Source: Coriobacteriia bacterium (lineage in GTDB: Bacteria > Actinomycetota > Coriobacteriia > WRKU01 > WQUG01). Taken from it: a DNA stretch of 14,859 nucleotides. Under the pieces are notes generated by a model. The model did no database searches. It saw only the letters and a list, made by a program, of their open reading frames with translations, and was not told the DNA's origin. Shown here one piece after another: positions 6,440 through 13,998 of the stretch (position 1 is its first letter; each line of letters begins with the position of its first letter). A program made the position numbers and the translations under genes. The DNA lies in assembly GCA_009779395.1 (NCBI GenBank), contig WREJ01000007.1, positions 1-14,859 on the forward strand, in the 5' to 3' direction.

Positions 6440-7739
6440 ACAACTAAAATCTGAACTGTACCAGATTTTTACCCCCGAGCGTATTGCCACGCTGCTCAAG
6501 ACCGACAGCGACATGGCACGCAAAGAGGTCGAAGAGGTCGTCAGGCGTTTAGCAAAAAGAACAGCAGCATCGTTTGCTACCCGCGCCGAGCGTGACCGCT
6601 TGGTTGCTTTAACGGTCAGCGAAGTACTGGGACTAGGAGTGATTGATTCGCTACTGGCAGATTCCAGCGTCACCGAAATCATGGTCAATGGAGCCAACAC
6701 AATATTTTTTGAACGCGAAGGCAAGGTGATTCTAAGCCCCGACAGTTATGCCAGCGAAGAACAGCTGCGTATGGCGATTGACCGCATTGTTTCGCCTTTG
6801 GGGCGACGTATCGACGAGCAAAATCCCATGGTCAACGGGCGTTTGCCGGCAGGACATCGTATTAATGCGGTGATTCCGCCGGTGTCGCTCAGCGGATCGC
6901 TGCTGACGATTCGCAAGTTTAGTGAATCGGCGTTTTCGCTTGATCAGCTGGCAGCAAGTGGCAGTGTGGACGCGCGTCTTGCGACTCTGCTGTCATGGGC
7001 GACTGCGGCACGGCAAAACATCGCCGTCAGTGGTGGTACGGGCAGTGGCAAAACGACTCTACTAAACGCGCTGTCTCTTGAAATTCCCAGTGACGAGCGT
7101 ATTGTGACCATCGAGGACTCGGCAGAGTTAAAGTTTTCTGCACACCCTCACGTTTTGCGCCTCGAAGCACGTCCAGCAAACCTTGAAGGCACAGGCGAGA
7201 TAGCGGTGCGTGACCTGGTCATCAACAGTTTGCGTATGCGCCCCGACCGTATTGTTGTTGGCGAGGTTCGTGGCGCCGAGGCCCTCGAAATGTTGCAGGC
7301 AATGAACACCGGTCATGACGGTTCGCTGACGACCCTGCATGCCAACACGCCGCGCGAGGTCATCACGCGCCTGATTACCATGGTTGGCTACGGTGCGGAC
7401 CAGTCACAAACACAAATCGAGGCGCAAATTGCTGCGGCATTAGATTTGATTGTGCACGTGCAACGTTGCAGCGATGGCAAGCGGCGTGTTGTCGAAGTTG
7501 TCGAGCTGCGCACAGACGATAACAGTTTTTCGCTGCACTCGCTCTATCGTTTTCAGCAAGTGGGAACAGACGCTGACGGAGCCGTGGTGGGCAGCGCGCA
7601 GTTTCACGCTATCCCCGCCTTTGTCGACACGCTGGTAACGCGCAATCTGGCAAGCCAGGCAGAACTCGCTCAGTGGAAAGCAGCGCTGCAACAGACAGAG
7701 CAAGCAGAGCATCACGTGGCAGAGCACGTCCATGCCTAG
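6423..7739 (+). CDS. cpaF: CpaF/TadA secretion ATPase of the Tad pilus
   Basis: The protein has 438 residues if started at GTG 6423, which has AAAGGGG (6406-6412) ten bases upstream and gives the expected length. The frame remains open to ATG 6333, but that adds an Ala/Val-rich stretch read out of the tadZ linker. Features of the type II/IV secretion ATPase family are clear: N-terminal domain with TEIMVNG (84-90), Walker A GGTGSGKT (204-211), Asp box TIEDSAEL (229-236), Walker B region with RPDRIVVGEVRGAEA (273-287) and His box TTLHANTPRE (303-312). It acts as a cytoplasmic hexamer that powers polymerisation of Flp pilin through TadB/TadC. It overlaps tadZ by 17 bases and tadB by 8. Confidence 0.95.
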   Translation: MRHSIEQLKSELYQIFTPERIATLLKTDSDMARKEVEEVVRRLAKRTAASFATRAERDRLVALTVSEVLGLGVIDSLLADSSVTEIMVNGANTIFFEREGKVILSPDSYASEEQLRMAIDRIVSPLGRRIDEQNPMVNGRLPAGHRINAVIPPVSLSGSLLTIRKFSESAFSLDQLAASGSVDARLATLLSWATAARQNIAVSGGTGSGKTTLLNALSLEIPSDERIVTIEDSAELKFSAHPHVLRLEARPANLEGTGEIAVRDLVINSLRMRPDRIVVGEVRGAEALEMLQAMNTGHDGSLTTLHANTPREVITRLITMVGYGADQSQTQIEAQIAAALDLIVHVQRCSDGKRRVVEVVELRTDDNSFSLHSLYRFQQVGTDADGAVVGSAQFHAIPAFVDTLVTRNLASQAELAQWKAALQQTEQAEHHVAEHVHA

Positions 7740-8766
7740 CTTCTTTTCTACCACCCTGACACCGGCACTGCAGATGATTGCTGCTGTAGCAGCAATCATC
7801 TGCAGTGCCTACCTAGCAAGTACTGCCGCAGCGACACTACTTGAAGCAGCGCAACAACAACGTGACGTGCAGCGTTTGCGCCTGCGTCTGCAGGGCAAGC
7901 ACGCTGGGGCTGACCCATTGCTTTCTGGGACAGAACAGCTACAGGCATCCTTTTGGAAGCGTCCCCTCCTTGGTAGTGAAGAGGGCGGACTGTGTCAGAC
8001 TTTTTGTGCACGAACACAGCTGGGGCACGCTTTGCTGCAGCTGTTTGACCGCGCAGGGCTTGAAAGCTGCCGCGAGGCTGTGCTGCAGTGGTGGCTGCTT
8101 GCCGCAGGAGTACTGATGCTGCTGGTAGCTGCCGCAAGTTCTGCTTTGCTGGCACTTGCTTGTGCGGTGCTTGTAGTAGCAGGCAGCCTGGGTCTGCTGC
8201 AATCCCGTGCCGACAAAAGGCGGCAAGCACTGCGTCAGGCGATTCCCGACATGCTGGACGAACTAGCACAGTCGCTGCGTGCGGGCAGATCTTTTCCCCA
8301 GGCACTGCGCTTTGTGCTCGAGGGACAGCCAGCAGACAGCCCAACTAACAAGTTGCTGCGACGCCTTGATGCCGATGCCAGTTTGGGGCGCAGTTGTGGG
8401 GACACCTTGCGAGAACTAGCTGCCAAAACAGACCTGCGCGAGCTAAAGTCAATCGCCGCTGTTCTTGATATCACCGCACAAATCGGAGGAAGTGCTCCAG
8501 CACTGTACGAACAAGTCGCAACGTCTATCAGACAAGACCTGCTGCTGAACAAAAAACTGAAAGTGCAAACGGCACAGGGCAGAAGTTCGGTGCGTTTGGT
8601 GGGAACAGTTCCCTTTGCGCTGATTGCTTTGATGTCGCTGGTGATGCCCGGCTATTTGGGTCAGTGGCTCAATACCTCAGGTGGGCAGTTTCTGTTTGCC
8701 CTGGCACTCTGCTTGGTGGCAGTCGGCTTTTTCTGGGTGCGGTCGGTGGTGAATATTCGTGTTTAG
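7732..8766 (+). CDS. tadB: TadB, inner-membrane platform protein of the Tad pilus
   Basis: The protein has 344 residues. It has an N-terminal hydrophobic helix (about 12-30), a pair of membrane segments at 121-155, and two C-terminal segments at about 287-305 and 318-338. The T2SSF/GspF domain lies between them, with IPDMLDELAQSLRAGRSFPQ (171-190). TadB and TadC together form the membrane platform that couples CpaF to pilin extrusion. ATG 7732 overlaps the cpaF stop by eight bases. An unusual feature is a perfect 22-bp inverted repeat in codons 11-26 (7764-7809), reported separately. The region between residues 40 and 110 is less conserved and Gln/Arg-rich. Confidence 0.9.
   Translation: MPSFFSTTLTPALQMIAAVAAIICSAYLASTAAATLLEAAQQQRDVQRLRLRLQGKHAGADPLLSGTEQLQASFWKRPLLGSEEGGLCQTFCARTQLGHALLQLFDRAGLESCREAVLQWWLLAAGVLMLLVAAASSALLALACAVLVVAGSLGLLQSRADKRRQALRQAIPDMLDELAQSLRAGRSFPQALRFVLEGQPADSPTNKLLRRLDADASLGRSCGDTLRELAAKTDLRELKSIAAVLDITAQIGGSAPALYEQVATSIRQDLLLNKKLKVQTAQGRSSVRLVGTVPFALIALMSLVMPGYLGQWLNTSGGQFLFALALCLVAVGFFWVRSVVNIRV
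7764..7809 (+). repeat. Perfect 22-bp inverted repeat within tadB
   Basis: Bases 7764-7785 (beginning GGCACTGCAG) are the exact reverse complement of 7788-7809 (ending CTGCAGTGCC), with only GT between them. The repeat lies about 30 bases after the tadB start codon and codes for the first membrane helix. In mRNA it would give a hairpin of about 21 bp with a tiny loop. There is no following T-run. Confidence 0.9.
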
Positions 8767-9541
8767 CGTGATTAATAGCACGCTTTTCAGCGGCATCTGT
8801 GCCCTTGTTGCGGTGCTTTGTGCTGCGCTGTCTGCTGCTTTGCTGATGCAGCTAGTGCTGCAGAGGGGCAACAGCCGCCAGCACTGGCAACGCAGACGAC
8901 TATTGCTGCTGAAACAGACAGACAGCAGCGAGCAGAGTGCTGCAACAAACACTGCTACTGGCACAAACCGGGCAGTACTGGACGGACTCTGCCAGCTGAT
9001 AAAAAGGGTTAGCAGTTTGCCGGTGATTCGGATTTTTGCCCTGCCAGTCAAGGCGCGCATCGAGCAGCATCGGCTGCAAACTTTGCGTGATAGCTGCATG
9101 AATGATTTGCCCGAGATGGTGGATGTTTTGCTGCTTGCTTTAGGAGCAGGGCTGTCCATTGATCAGGCATTCGAGTGGTATTTGTCCAGCTATGACACAC
9201 CGCTTGCAGCTGAGTTTCGGCGCGCCGAGCAGGTGTATCAGGTGGGAATGCTCTCGCGGATGAAGGCATTCGAGCAGCTGGCAGATGCGCTGCAAGAAGA
9301 GGCGGTTTTGCGCTTTGTGAACGCGCTGCGGCAGGCATTTACGCTGGGAACGCCACTGGGCTCTGCGCTGGGAACTTTTGCCCAAGAGGTGCGGGACTAC
9401 CGTATTGCGCGCCTAGAAGAGCGCATCGCCAAAACGCCCGTAAAGATTCTGGCACCACTAGGACTGTGCATTGTTCCTGCAGTTTTGATTTTACTCATGG
9501 GACCAGTTATGGCACAGGTAATGCAGGGCATGCAGTTTTAG
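8759..9541 (+). CDS. tadC: TadC, second inner-membrane platform protein of the Tad pilus
   Basis: The protein has 260 residues from GTG 8759, which overlaps the tadB stop by eight bases, so coupled translation is likely. There is an N-terminal membrane helix (about 10-33) and a hydrophobic C-terminus (about 228-255). The T2SSF domain is recognisable at residues 117-215, with LPEMVDVLLLALGAGLSIDQ (117-136) and the matching C-terminal helix pair around VNALRQAFTLGTPLGSAL. The order cpaF-tadB-tadC is the conserved core of Tad loci. The stop codon sits at the foot of a strong hairpin (9541-9600) that separates the machine genes from the pilin genes. Confidence 0.9.
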   Translation: MFSVINSTLFSGICALVAVLCAALSAALLMQLVLQRGNSRQHWQRRRLLLLKQTDSSEQSAATNTATGTNRAVLDGLCQLIKRVSSLPVIRIFALPVKARIEQHRLQTLRDSCMNDLPEMVDVLLLALGAGLSIDQAFEWYLSSYDTPLAAEFRRAEQVYQVGMLSRMKAFEQLADALQEEAVLRFVNALRQAFTLGTPLGSALGTFAQEVRDYRIARLEERIAKTPVKILAPLGLCIVPAVLILLMGPVMAQVMQGMQF

Positions 9542-9600
9542 TTTGAGGTGTTCTGACGGTGGCTAAGCACCACTTATCCACTCGTCAGGACACCTCAAAC
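9541..9600 (+). promoter_or_regulatory. Strong intercistronic hairpin between tadC and flp
   Basis: Bases 9541-9558 (GTTTGAGGTGTTCTGACG) pair with 9583-9600 over 18 bp, with a single G-U pair (9552/9589). The 24-nt loop can form a small GTGG/CCAC stem. The bases after it (TGGATGAAG) contain no T-run. Its place between machine and pilin genes suggests mRNA processing or 3'-end protection that lets pilin be made in larger amounts, but partial termination cannot be excluded. Confidence 0.7.
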
Positions 9601-9644
9601 TGGATGAAGTGTTTAGGAGCAAAAACGAAAGGAAGGTACTACCG

Positions 9645-9827
9645 ATGAAAGAGGCAATTATGAAGAGGCTAGCGGGTCTGCGACGTGACTGCGGACAGGG
9701 AGTAGCTGAGTACGTGATTATTCTGGCGGTGGTGGTAATCGCCTGCATTATTTTAGCGATTGCTTTTCACGAGCAGCTAGCAGGTGTGTGGGAGAGCGTG
9801 ACCAGCCAACTGGGCAGCATCAGATGA
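9645..9827 (+). CDS. flp: Flp-type major pilin precursor
   Basis: The protein has 60 residues, the usual size for Flp pilins. A short basic leader (MKEAIMKRLAGLRRDCG) is followed by the prepilin-peptidase motif G-x4-E-Y (Gly17, then QGVA, then Glu22-Tyr23), with cleavage expected after Gly17. A hydrophobic helix follows at residues about 24-41. The mature subunit of 43 residues would form the pilus fibre. ATG 9645 is chosen because AAAGGAAGG (9628-9636) lies eight bases upstream; the frame is open back to a GTG at 9609, which would prolong the leader needlessly. The stop overlaps the next start in ATGA, so the second pilin is coupled to it. Confidence 0.9.
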   Translation: MKEAIMKRLAGLRRDCGQGVAEYVIILAVVVIACIILAIAFHEQLAGVWESVTSQLGSIR

Positions 9828-10072
9828 AGGAAGTAAAGCAGAAATTGGGGCAGGAATCGGGGCAGGCAAACACTGAGTATCTGCTTGCGCTGTTTGTTGG
9901 GTCAGCGGTTTTGCTGGCATGTGCAGCGCTGTTCAGCTATTTCAGCTCGGCGGGCAGTAGCAGCGGCACGCACAGCTCAAAAACCTACTTACGCGCACCC
10001 TACTGCCTGCCCCCGGCAGGTGCCGCATCAGGAATTAGCGAACAATGGCTCAAAGACCTCATCATTCACTAG
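9824..10072 (+). CDS. Second Flp/TadF-like small pseudopilin
   Basis: The protein has 82 residues. The N-terminus is basic, with a prepilin motif G-x4-E-Y (Gly13, QANT, Glu18-Tyr19), followed by a hydrophobic helix (about 20-41). The C-terminal half is Ser/Gly-rich, contains a single Cys61 and has no recognisable fold. The start at 9824 overlaps the flp stop (ATGA), which indicates translational coupling. A frame extension back to 9788 would begin inside flp and is not needed. The likely role is a minor pilin in the Tad fibre, or a pseudopilin needed for initiating assembly. I do not assign a gene symbol because small Tad pseudopilins differ greatly among lineages. Confidence 0.8.
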   Translation: MKEVKQKLGQESGQANTEYLLALFVGSAVLLACAALFSYFSSAGSSSGTHSSKTYLRAPYCLPPAGAASGISEQWLKDLIIH

Positions 10073-10593
10073 GGATGCGGCACCGGCGATTGCAGCGTGC
10101 GGAGGAGTGCGTCCAGACCAGCAAGCGTGATCGCGGACAGGCACTCGTCGAGCTGCCCTACGTCATTGTGATTGTCTGCGTGCTGATACTGCTGACGCTG
10201 CAGCCGGTGGTCTACTTGTACACGCAGATGGCACTGGGGCAAATTGCCTCAGGTTTGTGTCGTATTGTCGCAACCGAAGAAGCGGCGGGCAGCAGCAGAG
10301 ACCTGCTGCTGCGTTCTTATGCAGCAGACAAGCTAGAAGGCCTGCCCCGTGGCAAAGCCTTTTGGGTGCCGGGCACTCTACGTATTGCTGTCAGCGGGGA
10401 CGCGACCTCAGAGGTCATCGAAGTGCAGGTGACGGTCAAACAAGAGCCCCTGCCGCTGACAGGCCTCTTGCTGGGCGCGGGCATAAACCAAGACCTAGAA
10501 GTCACGGGTCGTGCGGTGACCACAGGTGCGCGCTACGGTGTGCTGGGAACACCGCAGGACGCCCCGCAGCACTTTGGCTTTGTCTCGCCCTAG
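10045..10593 (+). CDS. TadE-like minor pseudopilin
   Basis: The protein has 182 residues from ATG 10045, which has AGGA 11 bases upstream and overlaps the previous gene by 28 bases. ATG 10075, three bases after that gene's stop, is an equally possible restart site and would give 172 residues. A long basic leader ends in DRG, then the TadE motif G-x4-E (Gly31, QALV, Glu36) and a hydrophobic helix (about 38-60). The remaining residues form a beta-rich extracellular domain. TadE-family proteins are minor pilins processed by the same peptidase as Flp. An 84-base purine-rich gap (10594-10677) without an obvious gene follows. Confidence 0.82.
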   Translation: MAQRPHHSLGMRHRRLQRAEECVQTSKRDRGQALVELPYVIVIVCVLILLTLQPVVYLYTQMALGQIASGLCRIVATEEAAGSSRDLLLRSYAADKLEGLPRGKAFWVPGTLRIAVSGDATSEVIEVQVTVKQEPLPLTGLLLGAGINQDLEVTGRAVTTGARYGVLGTPQDAPQHFGFVSP

Positions 10594-10677
10594 GCAATGA
10601 CCTGCTGGAAAGAGTGCTCCGCAGGAAAGAGAAAGAGAGAGCGTCCAAACATATGAGAAATCGGTGGTATAGCTAGC

Positions 10678-12822
10678 ATGAAGCTTTCGTGGTTCTTAAA
10701 CGAACGAGGTTCGACCTCGCTGACGGTGGTGTTGGGTGTTGTCCTGAGTGTTGTGCTGCTTGCGAGCAGTGTGCAGTGGTACTGGACAAACTCCACATCT
10801 TCAGACATCCAAGCCGTTGCCGACCTAGGTGCATTGGCGGCAGCTGATGTAAGCGCGAAATCGGTCATGGTGGTTCAAACCCTTGACGCCATGTTGCTGA
10901 CGGCGAACCTTTTTGGACTGGTGATTCATGCAGTGACCGTGGTTTCGGGGTTACTGGTCGTCTTGACAGCACCGGTTGGCGGTGCGGGCGCGACGCCCTT
11001 TTTTGAACGTATTGTCGACTTTAACCGCCGCTACTGCGAAAAGCGGCGTGATTTTGCGCGTCATGCCTATCAGCTGGCAGATGCTGTTAATCAGGCGACA
11101 CCTTATTTGGCGATTGCGCAAAGCTACCACCTTGCCAGCGAAAATTCAAAGCTGCTGTCAGATTTTAACGGTACCAGCTATGTTGCTATAGCGATTCCTT
11201 TTCCTGCGAGGGGTGAGGTTCAGCTGACGGGTTTTTCACCGGCAGAACAACAGATACTCGAAGAAGTAACAGCAACAAGCGAGGCAAATACTGACTCGGC
11301 GCACGAAATCAAGCGGCTTGAGGGTGATGTCGAGGCTGCCATTGACGAGTGCTTTCGGCGCAACACCTTCAAGCCTGCTGGCGTGACGCGTCCGCACTAC
11401 AATCCGCTGCGGGGCATCGATGACTTTAGTCGTGGCTGGACAAACCTGCGCGCGCAAGCCCCACCAAGCATTAGCGGTCCAGCACCTATTGATAACACGT
11501 CTCAGAACCGTGACCGCCTGCAAGAACGTTATCGCAGCGACTACCAGCGTATTGGGCAGCTGCTTGACCAGGAAGTGCGAGCAACCCTTAACACAGCAGC
11601 ACAGACAGAGGCTGCTAGTGTCAGTGACCTTAACGCGCACGACCTCCTTGCGCAGCAGCGGCAACAGCGCATCTATCTGGTCGACCACGCGCCAGGCGTA
11701 CGCCGCGCCTATCACACACGCACTAACTGTTTTGGACTTGCGGGTTCCTCCGCAGAAATTAAAGCACGCACCCTCGATTACGTCATGGGAGACCTTGACC
11801 ATCCACCGTGCTTGCTGTGCGCGCCGCCGCATTGGCGTGCGCTGCAGATGTGGGAGCAGCAATTGGCAGAGTACGTCCAATCATGGAACCAGCAGGCAGC
11901 AGCACTACGCTGGTGGTATCAGGCACAAGACAGCATACAGGTCGAGCAAGACCGGGTACGCAGCAGAACCAGAGAGTCACTGGACAAGCTCCGCGAAGAG
12001 GCTTCGTCTTTTCTGCAGGGCGGCAGGCTGAGTTATACGCCGGCTGGTGCGCGTGGCTATCTGTGTATTGTGATGTCTACCAGTGAACGCGAGTTGCCGG
12101 CCTTTACCCTGCCAGCTTTGACCGATTCTGCTGATCGTGCTTTGGGCAGACAAATTGCGATGGCAGGTGCGCGCCTGATGCCCTCTGCGACCGAGTCGAC
12201 AATCCCTCATTTGCTGTCGCAGTCGCGTGATATGGCAGAAAGCAGTGCTGCAAGCGAGGGTTTTGCTGGCGTAACGCGCGCGCTAATGGGTGCAGACGAA
12301 GCCGGCAGCAGTACTGCCGTGCTGGGATTTGCTTTGCAGATATGGGGTACCTGTCTTGCGCTGCATGACCGGGGCACGGCACAGCTAGAACAGCTGGTTT
12401 CAGGGCTGCCCTTTGGACTGGACACAGTAATGCAGCGTAGCCTGCGAACCTTTTTCGAGACAGCACAGATAACAGCACCAGATTTACGCAAGCCCCAGCC
12501 AACGCTGGTCAACACCGCTGACATTGGGGATCGCAATGCTGCTGGATTTGAAGGTGGTTTTGTCAGGTCAGTCGCTGCGGCAAAAGACGTTCTCGAGCGA
12601 AGCGGCGGGGCATCTATCGCCGGCATCCGCGAAGCAGTCAGCGGCATGATTAACGACCTAGACGACCAGGCAAGCAGACGCATCGAGCAGATGCTAAACG
12701 TTCAGGTACTGGGCGTTACTATTCCGCTGCCCTTTAGCCAGCAGGTACAAAACATGGTCAGCACTGCCTTTGCCGCTGTTCGCAGCAAAGAACAAGAACT
12801 TTTTGCTGCCCTCGGCAGATAA
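10678..12822 (+). CDS. Large TadG-like envelope protein with H-x4-C...CxxC insertion
   Basis: The protein has 714 residues, longer than a typical TadG. The N-terminus (NERGSTSLTVVLG) and one membrane helix at about 13-31 resemble TadG-type proteins. Thr16 stands where a pseudopilin would have Glu, so it is probably anchored rather than cleaved. The segment IQAVADLGALAAAD (44-57) matches the ADAAALAAA region usual after a TadG helix. A second hydrophobic stretch lies at 72-98. Residues 332-384 contain H346, C351, C378 and C381 in the pattern YH-x4-C...PPCLLCAPP, like the small Cys/His zinc modules found in some exported nucleases. The rest is helical, with heptad-like regions around 180-330 and 390-450. 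Upstream ribosome-binding signal is weak. Function in pilus assembly is inferred from its position between two TadE-like genes. Confidence 0.65.
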   Translation: MKLSWFLNERGSTSLTVVLGVVLSVVLLASSVQWYWTNSTSSDIQAVADLGALAAADVSAKSVMVVQTLDAMLLTANLFGLVIHAVTVVSGLLVVLTAPVGGAGATPFFERIVDFNRRYCEKRRDFARHAYQLADAVNQATPYLAIAQSYHLASENSKLLSDFNGTSYVAIAIPFPARGEVQLTGFSPAEQQILEEVTATSEANTDSAHEIKRLEGDVEAAIDECFRRNTFKPAGVTRPHYNPLRGIDDFSRGWTNLRAQAPPSISGPAPIDNTSQNRDRLQERYRSDYQRIGQLLDQEVRATLNTAAQTEAASVSDLNAHDLLAQQRQQRIYLVDHAPGVRRAYHTRTNCFGLAGSSAEIKARTLDYVMGDLDHPPCLLCAPPHWRALQMWEQQLAEYVQSWNQQAAALRWWYQAQDSIQVEQDRVRSRTRESLDKLREEASSFLQGGRLSYTPAGARGYLCIVMSTSERELPAFTLPALTDSADRALGRQIAMAGARLMPSATESTIPHLLSQSRDMAESSAASEGFAGVTRALMGADEAGSSTAVLGFALQIWGTCLALHDRGTAQLEQLVSGLPFGLDTVMQRSLRTFFETAQITAPDLRKPQPTLVNTADIGDRNAAGFEGGFVRSVAAAKDVLERSGGASIAGIREAVSGMINDLDDQASRRIEQMLNVQVLGVTIPLPFSQQVQNMVSTAFAAVRSKEQELFAALGR

Positions 12823-12876
12823 AAGATGCTGATAAAGATGTTGGCGAGGAAGAGCAAAGATGAGGAGAGGCAGTCC

Positions 12877-13359
12877 ATGAAGATGCAGCACAGACAAAGC
12901 AGCAAACAGCTGGGCAGGCGACTGTGCACGTGGTCAAAAGGTCTGTGCCAGCGTGATAGCGGACAGATGACGGCAGAGCTGGTCATGTTGCTGCCCTGTG
13001 TTTTGCTGGTGCTGGTCATTGTGGTCAATGTGGGCATGTTCTTTGCCGAAGCAGCACGCTTTGACCGCATTGTTCCCGAGGTCGCGCGAACGCTGGTGAC
13101 CTCAAACGAAGACCCCGCAACAGCAGCAGGGCACGCACTTGAAACCGCCATGGGATACAGTGGCGGCACACGAGGTTCCTATCGGGTCAGAGTAGACGTT
13201 GGCAGCAGCGGTGAACTGTTTTTGCAGAAACGAACACTGCATTTTCAGCTGGAATACGAACTATTTGCGGCAAGCTTTTTTGCGCGCAGTGGTATAAGCG
13301 CACCAAGCGTACTGACCCGCGAAAAAAGTCTCTGCATTTTCTGGAGCACAGGGTTTTGA
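12877..13359 (+). CDS. Second TadE-like minor pseudopilin
   Basis: The protein has 160 residues. ATG 12877 is chosen because GAGGAGAGG (12862-12870) lies six bases upstream; an ATG in the same frame at 12826 lacks such a site. A basic leader of 28 residues ends in DS, followed by the pseudopilin motif G-x4-E (Gly29, QMTA, Glu34) and a hydrophobic helix (about 35-54). The C-terminal domain of about 100 residues is predicted mainly beta-stranded and ends in an aromatic tail. It is the third pseudopilin with a GQ at the cleavage site (after flp and the genes at 9824 and 10045, which also read GQ). It is probably a minor pilin or tip subunit. DUF192 follows after 28 bases. Confidence 0.82.
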   Translation: MKMQHRQSSKQLGRRLCTWSKGLCQRDSGQMTAELVMLLPCVLLVLVIVVNVGMFFAEAARFDRIVPEVARTLVTSNEDPATAAGHALETAMGYSGGTRGSYRVRVDVGSSGELFLQKRTLHFQLEYELFAASFFARSGISAPSVLTREKSLCIFWSTGF

Positions 13360-13387
13360 CAGCAACACAAAAAGTGAAAGGGCAACT

Positions 13388-13711
13388 ATGAACATAAAGA
13401 CAGCCACTACCCATTACGACCGCATGAAAGGTCTGCTGGGCACGCGTCAACACCAGCTAGATTTTGACGCGCTGCACCTGATTCCCTGCAAGGGAGTACA
13501 TACCTTTGGCATGAAATACGCGCTGGACCTAGCTTTTCTTGACAGACGAGGACGTGTCATCGCTTTGCGTAGAAACATCGCGCCAAACCGCATGTGCCAA
13601 AGCCCGCCCGGCACAAAAAGCGTACTCGAGCGACCCACTAGCAAAAGCCGCTGGCTAAAACCCGGCGAACACCTGGCAAAATACACTAATGCACAAGGAG
13701 TAAGACCATGA
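13388..13711 (+). CDS. DUF192-family protein in the Tad operon
   Basis: The protein has 107 residues, near the family's usual length. DUF192 features are clear: an N-terminal RMKGLLGTR (12-20), the core VHTFGMKYALDLAFLDRRG (37-55), the P-x-R strand NRMCQSP and a C-terminal SVLERPTS with the closing KPGEH. There is no signal peptide, unlike many DUF192 proteins, so it is probably cytoplasmic. The biochemical role of DUF192 is not established. Its frequent presence in Tad loci of Gram-positive bacteria and its place here suggest an accessory role in pilus production. AAAGGG (13377-13382) lies five bases before ATG 13388. Its stop overlaps the next start in ATGA. Confidence 0.85.
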   Translation: MNIKTATTHYDRMKGLLGTRQHQLDFDALHLIPCKGVHTFGMKYALDLAFLDRRGRVIALRRNIAPNRMCQSPPGTKSVLERPTSKSRWLKPGEHLAKYTNAQGVRP

Positions 13712-13881
13712 ACATGATGAAAACATGCCCCATCTGCCAAGCAAAAGCAGCAAGCGGTGCTAGCACCTGCTATGACTGCTACTATCGCTTTTCCGACCGA
13801 TCAACGCGCAATGTTGAACAGGTAAAGGACGTACTTGGAAAGGGTGCACTTGAAAAAGAGCTCGTCGGTGCAGAGGCTTAA
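13708..13881 (+). CDS. Small zinc-ribbon protein, 57 residues
   Basis: The frame starts at ATG 13708 with AAGGAG (13695-13700) seven bases upstream, and overlaps the DUF192 stop in ATGA, so it is very probably translated. It begins MNMMKTCPICQAK and contains two Cys pairs, C7-x2-C10 and C21-x2-C24, the pattern of a zinc ribbon or a treble-clef-like knuckle. A charged helical tail (about 33-57) ends ELVGAEA. It has no signal peptide or membrane segment. I do not recognise a family. As the last gene of the Tad operon it might be a regulator or a chaperone-like partner for the DUF192 protein, but that is a guess. No convincing terminator follows; CAGAG/CTCTG near 13916-13930 forms only a 5-bp stem. 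Confidence 0.75.
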   Translation: MNMMKTCPICQAKAASGASTCYDCYYRFSDRSTRNVEQVKDVLGKGALEKELVGAEA

Positions 13882-13942
13882 GTTATCGTGGCGTTTAGGG
13901 TGTGCATTAATGGACAGAGGATTGCTCTGCGAGATGATGACT

Positions 13943-13998
13943 TTGATTTGTGGGTACATTGCAGGTATAATGGGTACACAAATTGAGAGGAGTACCCA
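13943..13998 (+). promoter_or_regulatory. Toxin-antitoxin promoter with repeated operator half-sites
   Basis: TTGATT (13943-13948), 17 bases and a perfect TATAAT (13966-13971) form a strong promoter. TGGGTACA occurs directly at 13951-13958 and 13971-13978, and its reverse GTACCCA at 13992-13998 runs into the antitoxin start codon. The half-sites overlap the spacer, the -10 edge and the RBS area, as expected for autorepression by a ribbon-helix-helix antitoxin. Confidence 0.75.
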
